64,000 bases of DNA from Seriola aureovittata (lineage: Eukaryota > Chordata > Actinopteri > Carangiformes > Carangidae): positions 13,416,501 through 13,480,500 of the forward strand of contig NC_079377.1 of NCBI RefSeq assembly GCF_021018895.1, in the 5' to 3' direction. How positions within the stretch are numbered: position 1 is the first letter of the stretch; each line of letters begins with the position of its first letter. The position numbers were made by a program, and so were the translations under genes. Positions 35,611 through 48,185 of the stretch are shown one piece after another. The notes below the pieces were generated by a model that ran no database searches, was not told the origin of the DNA, and was given only the letters and a program-made list of their open reading frames with translations.

Positions 35611-36526
35611 AGCAACCAGAAAGCTATGCCTGCATCATCTGCAGTTAAAGCCTTTTCTCACCTTGACTTAACAATCTTTTCTCCTCTGTCCTACTTTCCC
35701 CCGGAGAGGCTTGATGGCTGAATCATATCTGTTTGTCTTAAAGTGTACAAAGAGTTGTGTTGTTGAAGTGACAGGATTTGAGCCATGTTGATGTGCTGTA
35801 ATTTAGATGCATCATCTTCACCTTTCAGAAAGCATGTCATTCTGAATGCATTCAAGAGCTTGTTATACACACCTCAGTCCTCACTTTGAGAAATCAGCAG
35901 CTCTTTTGTTGCCTGCTGTTGCCTCATCATTTAACTGCTGCCTGGATCCAATTTCACACTGTTCATTTAAAGACTACCGGCTCTCATTTTGCTTGTAAGG
36001 ACTTTGCATTCAGTATTGAAGTACACAAGAGAAAATGGCTTGATCAAACACCAGAACAGTTTCAGTGGAGAATTTTACTTTGTGCAAAAAGGTTTGTGTA
36101 AGGTAGGGATTCACAGATGGGATCGGCTGGATACTGACATTGTTAAACAGATAAGACAGTATTGGCAAGACAAAGGCAATCCACAGTTTCTTTGTGTTAT
36201 CACGAAACTCAGTGTTTTGACCTAAGTTACATTCATTAAGTTATGCCTGGCAACCAACTTATCTAATAAGTTTTAAATTTTGGGAATTAGATTGGAAATC
36301 AGTATTGGCAGATACCTCAAGTTGAGTGGGAGCTTGCTGTTCTTGTGAGTCAGCCTTAGCGTCAGCCTTAGCCTCAGCCTTGCCTTCCAGCAAGACCTGA
36401 TCCCTCACAGAATAAACTGACGTCACATGGTTAGTGATTGAGCGTGAGAGGCTGCAACGGCTCAAAAAGGTATGAAGAGGAACCGGGACAGCCCTTTGTG
36501 ACATATCACGTTACCTTGACGAGACC

Positions 36527-36552
36527 TTTTTTTTTTTTTTTTTTTTTTTTTT
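36527..36552. repeat. Poly(T) homopolymer, 26 bases
   Basis: An uninterrupted T run, seen directly. It could be the tail of a minus-strand retroposon, but no element body is recognised next to it. Confidence 0.85.
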
Positions 36553-38109
36553 ACAGTTTTTATGCTTCCAGGCTTCCCCTAGTAACCATGGTAACCCCGT
36601 GTTAAATGTCACAATGTTATAAACTGTGGGTAATTCCCTCAGGCAAAGTCTACATATATGCAGACTTACAGGAAGTGTGCATTTAGAGCTCAAAACGTCA
36701 GCTAGAGTGCCCTGATTCACCTGATCATTTGACAGTCCTAAACCCTTATGGACTTAGCGGGTATGTGCCTCAAAGTCTGTGATTCTGTGAGGTAGCACAT
36801 TGGGATTTGGCCGAGTAGTAGACCACAAGCGCCTTTCTGATTTTGGCTTTCCCTGATTGGTTAGAAGGGCGAGGCTCCTCAAAAACTTCAGAAAGGAATA
36901 TCTATGCCAGGCTGTTCAATGAGTCTGTGCCACAGGAGCCTTTGACAGCACATTACATATGTAAGATATGTTTTGGAGCATATTTCAATAAAAAAAAAAA
37001 CATTTTAAAAAACACTTACACGATTTAGCGATAGGAAAAAGTAACAATACTATAATATCAGTATATTTCCATTACGTCCTGCATTCAGAATTTTACATTA
37101 CAGAAGAATTAGCAACAAAATATGATTAAAAGTAAAAATGCCCCTTTTCAGGGTGTTTTCTCAATTTAGTAATTATTACAGATTAGCAATCCTGGACAGC
37201 ATGTGTCATATCTCTTAATTGTATTTTACATTGAATTTTACAAACTGACTGTATGATCAGATAATAACATATAATATACCATAATCTGCAAAGTAACTAG
37301 TGACTAAAATAAACATAGTGTAGTACAATATTTCCGTCGTAAAGGTAATGGTGTAGAAGTGTAAAGTAGCATAAAATGGAAGTAAAGCAAAGTCAGATCA
37401 ACATAGTGTAAAGGCTGCTGCTGTTGTTGTTGTTGTTGTGGTGTTTAAAATGGAAAATCTCTTTGTTATGTTTGCTGGCCAAAGTTCACGAGCCATGCAG
37501 TAGACCTTCTGTAAGACTGTATTTAGAGGCTAAAGCTGTTTAAGCTGTGTTCTTCAATGAAAGTAAAGTGCTGCTCAGCTCATTATCCAATGGAAAGGAC
37601 CTGATCTGTCTTTAGTGTGTAGACAGAGAACAGTAAGTGTCACTGCTTCATCAAATTGCTCCTCTGTCACTGTAAAACTTTCCCAAAACTACCGCACCCA
37701 GGTACACACAGAACACACGTCTCTCACGTTGATGAGGGCTCATCAATTAACAAGACACATTATTACAAACACAGCGATCACAAATTTATATTATTGTTGA
37801 TCAGAAACACTGGCCATCGAAAGCATTTGAATTTATTTCAAAAAGGACCAAAACACAAATTGGCTATATATCAGGTGTTATACTGTCAAATAACAGATAA
37901 TCCAATGTAACATATATCTTATAACAAAACGTTCATATAAAAAAAAATGTCCTTTGGCATGTGTTTATTAGTGGACTTCATCCAGCAGTGGACTGTAGTG
38001 TTGTCTGAAATGGGAACGATTGTGCTGCAGCTTTGCCCTTGAATACAGCTGTGAGGATGTGTGTAATAAATTACCCTCTGCTCCACCTCACATCCCTCAG
38101 TGCCTGCCG

Positions 38110-38212
38110 AGGATTGGTGGAGCCAGCAGTAATGGCTCCTCTGATTGGTGGATGATGATAGTGGGTTATAGGAGGTTTGGTGGCTGACTGCTGACAAAAA
38201 CAGTCATAGATT

Positions 38213-38259
<47 letters not shown>

Positions 38260-38912
38260 TGTGTTTGTGTAGTAGTTGCAGGACAGGCTTAAGTAGGGTT
38301 GGGAGGAGGTACTTTAAGGTTAAGCTTAGTGTGCAGAGCAGAGGGAGTCTATTTAAAGGAGGACATCACCTCCTTCTCATGAATGATTCAACAACAGTTT
38401 GCCCCTCCCCCACCTCTCATCAAGATCAGCTGGAGGAAGTGGTTGCTTGGCCAATGGGATTACAGTACTGGGTTGACTCTGTGTGTGTATTTGTGTGTGT
38501 ATGTGTGTGTATGTGCAGCTGAGAGGGAGCAAGCCTGGACAAGCAGCAGCAGCAGCTCTGTGTTTGTATGTGTGTGTGTGTGTGTGATGAAAATGTAGGG
38601 CAGCCGCTTGTTCTCCCTCCCTCTGCCATCTCTCTCCCTATCTTTTCCTCTGTCTGTCTTTGTTTCTGCGCTGCCGTAGCTGCAGTCGCTACGGTGACGG
38701 CTGCCTCGGCTCTGCTTCCGTATTTGCAGAGGCTTGGCTCGCTCGCTCTCTCTCTCTCCCTGTCTCGGCTCACATCGAGGATTTACAGAGGGGGCATGTA
38801 ACCTCCCTGAGGAACCATTGTCTGCGTGAGGGTGTGTGTGGGTGTATGTGTGTGTGATTGTGTGTGTGTGTGTGTGTGTGAAAAAGAGGTGAGGTGGCTT
38901 CAGGATCCAGAC
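38110..38912 (+). promoter_or_regulatory. marchf8: Candidate alternative marchf8 promoter and 5' UTR
   Basis: The region upstream of the alternative start exon has two inverted CCAAT boxes (ATTGG at 38113-38117 and 38144-38148), one forward CCAAT (38451-38455) and a GCCCCTCCCCC stretch at 38401. It also has a local cluster of CpGs between about 38665 and 38780, set in an otherwise CpG-poor intron. No TATA box is clear. I infer NF-Y-type, TATA-less initiation somewhere in 38460-38800. If transcription starts before 38796, the leader carries an ATG immediately followed by TAA (38796-38801) and a three-codon frame at 38846. The start site itself is not visible. Confidence 0.5.
38215..38270. repeat. 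(GT)n microsatellite within candidate promoter
   Basis: A GT tract, perfect to about 38256 and then GTTT-interrupted, lying about 0.4-0.5 kb upstream of the CpG cluster of the alternative first exon. Further short TG runs occur at 38480-38515, 38565-38587 and 38830-38880. GT tracts can adopt Z-DNA near promoters. Any effect here is inference. Confidence 0.9.
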
Positions 38913-38942
38913 ATGAATTCCTGCTGGAAAATGAAGATTCAG
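38913..38942 (+). CDS. marchf8: MARCH8 alternative first coding exon (MNSCWKMKIQ)
   Basis: Ten codons encode MNSCWKMKIQ and end in phase 0 at a good donor (CAG|GTACAG). Spliced to 49528 this gives MNSCWKMKIQ-NEKPLGHS. An N-terminus of the M-x-S-C-W-K-M-K-x-Q kind, directly followed by NEK, is known to me from vertebrate MARCH8 proteins, which supports a real alternative start rather than chance. It replaces the 32-residue MNMPLHQIS leader with a short, Cys/Trp-containing one. The ATG context (CAGACATGA) has a purine at -3. The exon is too short to be found by frame length alone. The upstream boundary of its 5' UTR is unknown. Confidence 0.82.
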
Positions 38943-39402
38943 GTACAGATTCTTGTTCTTAATGGTGTTCCTGTTGTGGATGTTTGTCTCTTGTGTTGTT
39001 TTTGTTGATGCTGTTGGTGCTATTGTTGTCGTGATCATTTTCAACATCACAGCTTCAACTCAGAGGTGTATGATCTACAACCTGTTAAAAACAAACGCAG
39101 CCGTACACCATATCTACATGCACAGCTGATCGTATATAAGGCCTGTGCAAAGAAAAGACGATGACAATAAAGGGAAAGGGGGCTCATCGTAGTTCCCACT
39201 GAGTGGTTGTTATGGTGAGGCCTTCTGTCTCCGTGGTGATGGCAGAGCGCTTCTGCTGCAGTAGCCGAGAGATAAAAGAGTTGCCAGGAATGTGTGGTCT
39301 TGTCTGTTTGTGTGTATGAGAGAGAGGATGGAATAAATGGAGAGTCAGATATGTGTACATCCTGTCAAGCAGAAGTGGCACCATCAAAGTGATGTCTGAG
39401 GT

Positions 39403-39404
<2 letters not shown>

Positions 39405-39455
<51 letters not shown>
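39405..39455. repeat. (TG)n microsatellite
   Basis: A perfect TG run of about 51 bp, roughly 460 bp downstream of the alternative first exon donor. Seen directly. Confidence 0.95.
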
Positions 39456-39457
<2 letters not shown>

Positions 39458-40130
39458 ATTGATGTTTGTTCTGCTCATCTTTTGTATCTACGTGTGTGCA
39501 TGCATGATGTTACTGTGCATATTTGTTTTTGCGGTTCAGAGGAGCATCTGCCAACTCTTCAGTGTGAAGGGTTGACCCACTTTCTCTTCTGCCCTTTGTT
39601 CAGGGTGAGTGGGGGTGTACAGCAAACATGAACTTGAACTTCCCATGAACATTGTTATCCTGAGTCGACTTCAGTGTACACGAAGAAGTTGTTTCCCTTT
39701 TTAATTAACCATTGTTTTACTTATCTTCAGGCTGTTTGTGTGTTATTGCAGTGTTTGGTTATAGATTGCTAGAGTAAGAGATTATAAAACACCTTATCTG
39801 GTGAGATTAAGTTCACATGAATTCAGTCACCCCTCTGCTACACCATGTTGATTTTTTTCTGTTTTATCTTTGCTCTCTAACTGTACCTTTTGATGTGAAA
39901 GTGCAATGAGAGGCAGCAGCTCCTGCAGAGAGCTGCTGGTCTTCTCTGAGGAGTGTGATTGTTTTACTAATGGGGCACACAGAAAGTCCAAACACACAAT
40001 GTCTCAGTGGCAGGGTGATAGATACATATGTATATCTATAATATATATCTCCCTCCTCGGTCCGCAGCTTAGAATATCACATCATCGACTGACGCACCGA
40101 ATCACAGAGCCTTGTGTCAAATCTGCAGTT

Positions 40131-40217
40131 GGGGGGGGGGGGATTAATGCAGTCACATGTCATGGCAGAGCTTAAAACCTGTTGTAAAGGGGGGAGGAGG
40201 AGGGGAGGGAGGGAGGG
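40131..40217 (+). other. G-run and G-quadruplex-forming motif
   Basis: G12 at 40131-40142 is followed by a purine-only stretch. Within it, GGGGAGGGAGGGAGGG (40202-40217) fits the canonical four-tract quadruplex pattern with one-base loops. A G6 run lies just upstream at about 40190. It is on the transcribed gene's + strand, so the pre-mRNA could also fold. The motif is seen directly; folding and any effect are inference. Confidence 0.8.
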
Positions 40218-41390
40218 AAAAATGAGGAAGAGGAGGGAAGAAAGACAAAATGAGACGGCCTGGACAGGGGAGGACAGCAAGGCAGAGGGTATCTGATGAT
40301 GGCTGCACTCATGAGTTGGGTATTTTGCAACGAGGCCACAGAGCACATCCGTTCTCAGCTTTCTTCTCTCCTTCTGCTGTGTGTTTTCCTCTGAAAGGGC
40401 CTCACTGCGTGGTTTTAACATTCGACAGAACTGAGCGCTTATGCAGTTAGTATTCAGAGCCCTGGATGCTGAATTTATTGTTATTTTTTTTCTTTAAGAG
40501 AGAAACTTGTTTCAAATGTTCCTGCACTTCAGATATGGTTTCCACATTACCAGATGGTGCCAGAGCAAATGCCTATCTAAGCAGCTGCTAAGTGCTGCTA
40601 GCTATAAAGAAGCTATTTGGTGGGCTCGGGCCTCAAGCTGTTAACAGACTCTTGCTTGTCTGCGAGTTCCTTACTATCTGAAGTTTATCTGAATTGATGT
40701 TTTGTATCAGTCCTTTAATATGAATATTGGTCAGTTTTTCCCTCCCTTTTCTTTGCTGAGGTGACCTTATAGTTTCTGTAAGCATTTCTTTGTTTCTGTG
40801 AGCCTGTGATTGAAGGATTATATCACAAGGGGACTGAGGGTTCACACACTAATGACGCAGCTAATTAGGAGGCGCTGCACTGAACTAATTATCTGTAGCT
40901 TGACTTTTTCACACAAGTCATAAATAATGACTTATGTCATGCGGAAGAGCACGACCTGAAGTGCAGCTAATGAGGAAATTCAGCTTTACTGCACAGTCAC
41001 AAAAGTATTTCATCATGTCTTCGGATCTCCCGCTCTCTTTGTAGCAGTCACCTTGTGCTGGTATTCTCTGTCATATTTCACTTTTCCTTTTATTTCACTT
41101 TTTGTCCTCAAGGACTGACTTCTGGTACTGTCTTTGTCAGATCTGCTCCTCGGTATGCGTCTCATTGGTGTTGGATTAGATTCTGCTATTGCATGTATAA
41201 TACAGCCCTATAGCCTTGTTCAGACACACAGCCAGAACAGGTCACCACGCACATAGACCTGCACTGAATGTGATGGTCACTATCCCTCCTCTACCATATC
41301 CTGTTTGGACATACTGATGTAATTATGTCCAAGATGAAGAGATATGAGACACAGACAGAGCAACAGGAGGAGGAGGAGGCAGCAAAAGAT

Positions 41391-41408
41391 GGGGGGGGGG
41401 GGGGGGGG
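41391..41408. repeat. Poly(G) run, 18 bases
   Basis: Eighteen consecutive G on the + strand after an AG/GAGGAGGAGG-rich segment. Such runs are prone to slippage and to assembly error. Confidence 0.9.
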
Positions 41409-41589
41409 ACACTTCAGTCTCACATCCTGCTGATGAGGGTCACAGACAGATATGTTTGTTCACACACAGTCAAATGTAAAAGTATGTGTCAAACCAGAGT
41501 CTGGTGCCGTTTCCTGTTTCTCCCTGTGTTTCACTTTACATGCTACCTCAGTTTGATGTGATTTAATAGAGCACACTCACAGGGAGGAA

Positions 41590-41612
41590 CACACACACAC
41601 ACACACACACAC
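41590..41612. repeat. (CA)n microsatellite
   Basis: A short perfect CA run in the intron, seen directly. Confidence 0.9.
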
Positions 41613-44600
41613 AGTTGCTGCAGGCTGGGAGTTTTGCTTAGCTAATGCCTCTTGTGTAAACGCACAACTATACCCTCAAATAAGACACACATTAGACAAA
41701 TGTAAAACTGCTTTGTAGGAATCTCAAATAGGTGGTTTGCTACAGTTTTTTTGGTTGTTTTTGCCGCTCTTTTTAAGTGCATGACCTGCCTGTATAGGAT
41801 ACTGTCTAGGATACTGTCTATTCCCTTTTCCCCCAGACGCAGTTATCCTAGGTCTGGTTAGATGTCTGTGGTCAGCCCAGCTCTCCACTGATTGTTCTTA
41901 CTGTGCATAGTTGAGATTTCTCATCTGGTTCTGTTCTCCTGCCCAGCTGCCCACTCAGACTCAGCCTGCATTTCCTCCTTAAGTGGCCACTGGATGCTGA
42001 CAGGGACAGGAAACCACATAAAGGCCAGCTTCCTTTCCTGATGGGACTCTTTGTCGGGGGTGTTCTATATTGCTTTTGCTGAACGGATGTGTGACTGTGA
42101 CCTCTGAGGAGGGAGGAGCTAGTCAATGCAGTGTTTACGCAAATATCTTTTTGGTTCTCAAAAATCTTTTCTCTGTCTGCATGTTTGTGCATGCCAGCCC
42201 TGTTGTTTCAAATCAAGAAGTGTGTTTATAATGGCCTACTTGACATTGCTGTTACTTGATATGCATGATTTGAGAGAGATATCTCTTAGGAGTTGAGGCT
42301 GTATGCAGAGGAATCTCAGTTATCTCTGTCTGGGAAGGAGATCTTGTGTCAGCTTGTCTGCAGCAACTTGTTCATTAAAAAAAACAAATAAAAAAAAACA
42401 ACATTGGCCTCATTTTTCGATCTGTATTTGGCAGAAGGATCAGCCCTAAGCAGATCATGGTATGCTTATGCCATTTACTTCAGGGAAAGCTATTCAGATG
42501 TAAACACCTCCCTGTGCTGTCTGCCACAGGCTAAACCCTCTGTTTCTGTTGTCATCCCTGGATATTCACAAGCTTCACTCCTTCACCTGTCACTTTAATG
42601 TCTGTTTGTCTTTAACTTAATGGTTGTTTAACCAAAAACAAAGTGGTTATGGTTGTTGGTGCCTTAGTTGGATTAGTCACAGACCACATAACTGCAACGT
42701 CCAGCGTTCAACTCGAAGGGAACTTTGTTGCATGTCATACCCCTCTGTCTCTGTCTCCCCATGTTTCCTGTCTATATTACTGCTGTCTTTATTGGCAAAA
42801 ATTTCAAAGAAAATAATCTTTTAATGTGGTGATGTTTGTCTTCTTAGTGTGCTGTTGCCTCCGCAGGAAGTCATTTCCATAAACGTTGTTGTCCTGGTGC
42901 TGATTTAACAGTGACTTTGTAGTCTTGAATGTCAGATGCACGAGTGCGTGAGTTGAGTGCATCCATGCATATGTTCCACTGACACCAGACCACGTAAAAC
43001 GCTGCAAGCTGTCTGAAAGTGAAATCTGGCGTGCAATGTAAAGCCATTTGATGGTTTCATGCCAAGTGGACCCGACATGATGTTGACTCTGCCTCCATCT
43101 ACTCTCCAATTTCAAGATGCACACATCCCTCGGGGGATAGGATTTTCCGAAAGGTTAGTTAGGTTTATTGATGTCCAACAAATAATCTTAGAAATACAAC
43201 TTTCTAGTTCTCTCACCACACAAATGACTCAAAGGATCTGTGCACCTGCACAGGGGGTTTCACTTGTCCTGGGTGATTAGACCTCGCTCAGGTTGAAGGT
43301 GGGCAGAGCTAATGCTGGGAATTACATGAGCTCACCGGACTCCGTGCACCAGTAAGAACGACACAGGTCTAATTGGTCCCACTCTGGCAGGTGCAGCAGA
43401 GCTAAAAGCAAAGTGAGGAGACGGTGTTCACACACCCACACACTTCTGAAAAGACTAATCATGTGTGCTGGTGTTCAGTGGTTTTAACAACACAGTCATG
43501 GTCTCAGCCTTGCATGCTGCAATGCTCTTGGTGTTGCATGTACATGCACAGTAAGAATATTAAATAGTGACAAATTCAACATTAACATAGTATTCGGTAT
43601 ACTTAAATTACTATACTTTATTTCTTTTTAAACCTTTAACACCCATTTACCCTTTTGGAGATTTTTGTTTAAAAACAGTGGACAATTTTCATAATTAGAC
43701 TCTTAAGATGAAGTTTTCAAGGATGCTTCACACTGTTGAACTGAAAGTAGGAGAAAGTATTTTTTAGGTTTCAGTTTTGTTATGAATAGAGTATACTCTG
43801 CTTTGCATTGTTTCAGGATTATGTCCAGGAGTCTAATCAATACATACTATATTTTACATGTTTCTATTCATGCAACTTTTCATACTATTAGAATTCCCTG
43901 AATGCTTTGTTTGCATTCAGTGGGCACAACAGTGGGTTGTAAAACTTAAACATATTATGCATAAGGAAAGGATGAATACAACAACCAGCCCTCATGTTTG
44001 TTGATGCTTTAAAAGGTGCAGGGAAGCTGCTGGACATCGAACTGTAATGAGTGGGGAAATTAAACCGCTCCTCTTGGCCGGAAGAGTTCAGCAGCTTGCA
44101 GAGGTCACTTTAATATAACACATTTACAGTGAAAAAAAACAAGAGAGGAAAAGAGAGATATGAAAAGTCATTTCCAGTAAACCCCTCACACAGACACACA
44201 AACGCACAAACCTCTGTCCATTAATTTCACTGATTTCATTCCTTCGACAGTCACCTCATTACCACTGTCTGATAGCTATCATTCATTTGGCTTCTCCATC
44301 TCTTGCTTTATGTGTTTTCCCTTGTCTTGTTCCTATAATCTGTTAGTCACTCCCTCCTTGTCTTGTTACGACATCAGCAATTTGTAGCAGGAGATGTTAG
44401 AGTGTATTATTTGGCCCTTTTTCAACAGAGTAACTGCCACATAAAACAACTCCCTCACAGTGTTCGCGACACGGAGCAAAGAGCTTCTGCTTGTAGGAAC
44501 AGAATATGTGAAATATGTGACCCTAAATATGTTTTAGCTCAGTAGACATGTATATTTACTGTATATAGCTGCCAATTTTGAATAATAGCTTGTGTTGGAT

Positions 44601-45879
44601 TGAGGCCATCTTCCCATGGTGTTTGTCGCTCTTTATCACTCAGAATTAAGTTTTGCTGTTTCAAACTGAATCCTGAATGAAGATGCTTTCACATATCCCG
44701 TCAATCATCAGTCCAAAAGCTGTTTTCTAACTCTGTGTGATTCCATTAACCTCTGGAAGCATGGCTGTGTGTTATTACAGTAGCTTGTGGAGCTGGAGGA
44801 AGATGAAGGTGTTAGTTAATTATGTCACTGCAGTGACTTGACGGAGGTTCTTGCGTTCTCCTCCAAGCTTGAAGCACGTTGCAGTGTTTCATGTTTTTAT
44901 TTATGATGCATTTTTAAGTGATTCCTATCCCAGGCAACAGAAATGTTGGCCTCTTCATGTTGTTGCCAAGTCTGATGGTAGATATTTTTCCACTGATGGA
45001 CGCCGTAACAGACTGTAATGCACTGCAGCTTAAATGACTTACTGCTACTGAGGAGGACTAGTGTTGCTCATTCATAGCTGGAAAAACAAATTTTTGCACT
45101 GTTACTATTTCTACGAGTGTCACAAACACTAACACTCTCCACTGGAGAGCAGATGCAGCGAGTCCAGGCAAGTTCTCTGAGGGCTGTTGAAAGATACTCC
45201 GGGAAGTGAAGATAATTTAAAATGGATGCAGTCTGTTTCAGAAAATAGACACGATAAAAACATTTCCAATGTAAGCACAAAAACATCTTTGAAGTGTACA
45301 TGCATACAGAATGCACAAGACAGTGATAATAAGAATACTGGGAAGGTAGATTTACCTTCCTCCAATTCACATTACACTTCAGACCTGCCTGCACCATAGC
45401 TCTTATGTCATAACTTTCTCAATCTCTCATAACATAAAAGAAAAAAAACAGGTGAAGGGTTACAAGCTTGACAAGCAGCTCTCATTTGTGACCCTGACCT
45501 CTCGTGTGAAATCCCATTTCATGTCTGTGCTGGGACAGAGACTGTTGTTGGTACAGGCGGCGCAGATGGTGCTGTAAGCAGCCTCTCTGACGGAAAGTCT
45601 CGGGTCTGTATTATGAGAAGCTGTTGACCTCAAATATAAAACCTATCTTTATGCTCTGCCTCTGGCATGACGCTGGTGTGAAATGGTGCAGAAACCAGGA
45701 GGAAGCATCTGGTAACAAGATCCACTTCACTAATATATAAATTTTAGACAAAATAAGGGACATTTACTTTTAGCTGCTTTATGGCTCTTTTCACAACGAG
45801 TCCTGAAACAGTATTTGATTGAAAAAAAAAAAATGTGATTAAATTTATTGTTTGCTGGTATAATCACATAAATAATATA

Positions 45880-46270
45880 AGAGCTGCAGCGATTAGTCGA
45901 TTAATCAGTTAAGTGATTGACGGAAAATGAATGTGTTGTCATTTTTCAAGCAAAAATGCCAACATTTTTCTGGTTCAGTTTCTTCAGTGTGAGAATTTGA
46001 CACTTATCTTCATCATTTATGATAGTGGACTGATATCTTTGCGATTAGATATCTTTGGCCGGACAAAGACGATTTCATTCCAGCAGATTAATGGAATGAA
46101 AAGATGTAAATTTTAGAGACAGATATATTAAACAGAGAAAAACACCAGATCCTCGCATTTAAGAAGCTGGAACATGCAAATATTTGGTAAACAGTTAACT
46201 GATTATAAAAATTGTTGCCAGTTGGTTTTCTTAATTGATTCAAATTGGCTGAATTGTTTCAGCTCGAGCC
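45880..46270. repeat. Dispersed 'GATTAGTCGATTAATC' repeat, near-complete copy
   Basis: It begins GCTGCAGCGATTAGTCGATT and ends with TTAATTGATTCAAATTGGCT and TTTCAGCTCGAGCC. Inside are AGACAGATATATTAAACAGA and CGCATTTAAGAAGCTGGAAC. The GAGCTGCAGCGATTA start and TTCAGCTCGAG end are roughly inverted, as expected for a terminal-inverted-repeat element. Related copies lie at 53595-53938, 19870-20155 and 1373-1675. This layout is common in teleost introns. No transposase is present. Confidence 0.65.
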
Positions 46271-47955
46271 TGTGCGTCCCCTCATACAGTCTGCAGACCA
46301 ATCTGTGACATCTGCATCAAAGATGGAACAGGTGGCGGATTCAACTCAAATACTGAAAAAGTTGTGTCAAAGACAGAAACTTTGTGAGGAATAGACACAT
46401 TTCAAAGAGACAGAGTTAAATTCACAAAGGTTTTATCTTTTGAGATTCTTGCATAAAATTGAACTGAGTCCTGCTCCCTGTGGGCAGAGAACAGAGCCCT
46501 GAAGGACACAGCGATGCCTCTGAATATGACCTGTCCTCCTCTGTCATACTCTCCGAAGCTTCGTATTTTTTTTTTTCTTACCAGCTTGATTCTTCCGAGT
46601 CCAGTGTGAAAGTTGTGTTATCAAAGGCTTGGGCTGCTAACAGACCCTCAGAGGATGTGGAGAGAGACAGACACAGCAGAGTGTGAAACCTGAGCCTTTC
46701 TTTATCAGAATTATGCATGAGCCCAGAGAATAAGACCCTTTATAGTCTACAGTCATGGTGGCAGGGAAGGTGACTCCCAGACCTTGTACTGTAGCTAACA
46801 CAGTTTGGGAGTGAAAAATATAGTTAGAATGAAAGAGAGAACACATTGGAAATGGTGTTGATCTATTTCCTCTCTCATCTCCTGTCATCTGTCTTCAGCC
46901 TCTCTGCTCTAATCACTGCTGTCTATAAAAGTCATCACCCTATTTATGGCCTTGTTATTCACCAGAAAACTTCAGTCTGGGCATATCTGCTTGTTACTCC
47001 ATCAAGGAGGGATTAAGGGCAAGGATCATCAATTTTCTCTGTTCTTTTGCTGTGTCTGTTTTCCCCCGTGCTGTCATCTCCTGTAAAAACTAACTTTTCA
47101 TCTTCTCTGACAATCTGACAATTGATTTGCTGTACAAATTGCACCCACTGAGAGCTGCATTTACCATTTTGTGACATTATATTGAGGACACTGAGGAGGT
47201 AATGAGATGGAGATGTGCTTTGTTATGAATCCACCAGTGTAGTAAGAAGCAGAGCTCTCGCCTCTCTTTGCCGTCTGCAAAAGCTCTGGTGACAACATAC
47301 AAACTTCAATATGTTTGTTTTTTGTTTGTTTTTTTTCCTGTCCACATTCCTTGAATCTAAGGCTTCAGCCAGGGTGGGCATTTTAATAAGAGGTTGGCAG
47401 ATTAAAACATAACATAAATACAGATTGAGATCGGAGATTATGGCTGGAAATGTCAGCGCTTCACCTCATCAGATAATGGGAACTTTTAGCTTTTCCTCTG
47501 TGATTGTGAGACATAAGAAATGCATTATAACACCACAGATAAAAAATGTTTTGTATCATTACAGAGTTGGATCTCAGAAATTGTAAGTTGTCGTCTTATC
47601 TGCGTGGCTGGGATCAAAACCCAGCGTGTGTATCTTGTGTTTTTTATGTCCTTGGGCATTAAGTGAGATGGGAGGAAAAGAAGGTTTAAGATGGGAGGAA
47701 GCGAGGAGAAACAGAGAGTGATGGAGACTCGGCACAAACAGTAGTCCTTTATCACCATGGCAACAAGTCACAGCTAGGACACAAGTGAAGTGCTGAAGTA
47801 ATTAAGTATTGGTAGCATGTCAAGTGGTCTCTTTGTGGTGTGTGTGTGTGGTTGTGTGTGCGTGCGTGTCCTGTTTAGACAAGGATGGCACTTCAGATGC
47901 TGCTTCTTAAAAACATAAGGGAAGTTGTCAGGGTCGAGATTTCCATTCAAACAAA

Positions 47956-47957
<2 letters not shown>

Positions 47958-48010
<53 letters not shown>
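47958..48010. repeat. (TG)n microsatellite
   Basis: A perfect TG run of about 53 bp in the intron, seen directly. Confidence 0.95.
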
Positions 48011-48013
<3 letters not shown>

Positions 48014-48094
48014 ACAGAGAGCGAGAGAGAGTATTTGAGTCCACTTGTGTCCCTCGTCGGTGTCCTCCTCTGCATGACTGAATTTCCAACTACT

Positions 48095-48185
48095 GAAATC
48101 TCTCAACAACTATTGGATAGACTGTCATAAAATTTTGGTGCAGACGTTGATATTCCCCTCAGGATGAATTGTAATCCCTTCGGTG
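48095..48185. repeat. Dispersed 'ATCTCTCAACAACTATTGGATAG' repeat, copy 1
   Basis: It contains AAATCTCTCAACAACTATTG, GATAGACTGTCATAAAATTT and TGGTGCAGACGTTGATATTC, then CCCTCAGGATGAATTGTAAT. The segment at 49188-49275 carries the same phrases in order with substitutions. It resembles a short teleost repeat with the core 'ATGAAATTTGGT.CAGACATTCATG'. No frame is conserved. Confidence 0.65.

Noticed and set aside
47590..47690. Possible SINE from the GGGATCAAAACCC phrase
   Set aside because: Only a B-box-like phrase is present. No head, body or tail could be matched to the other SINEs in the window.
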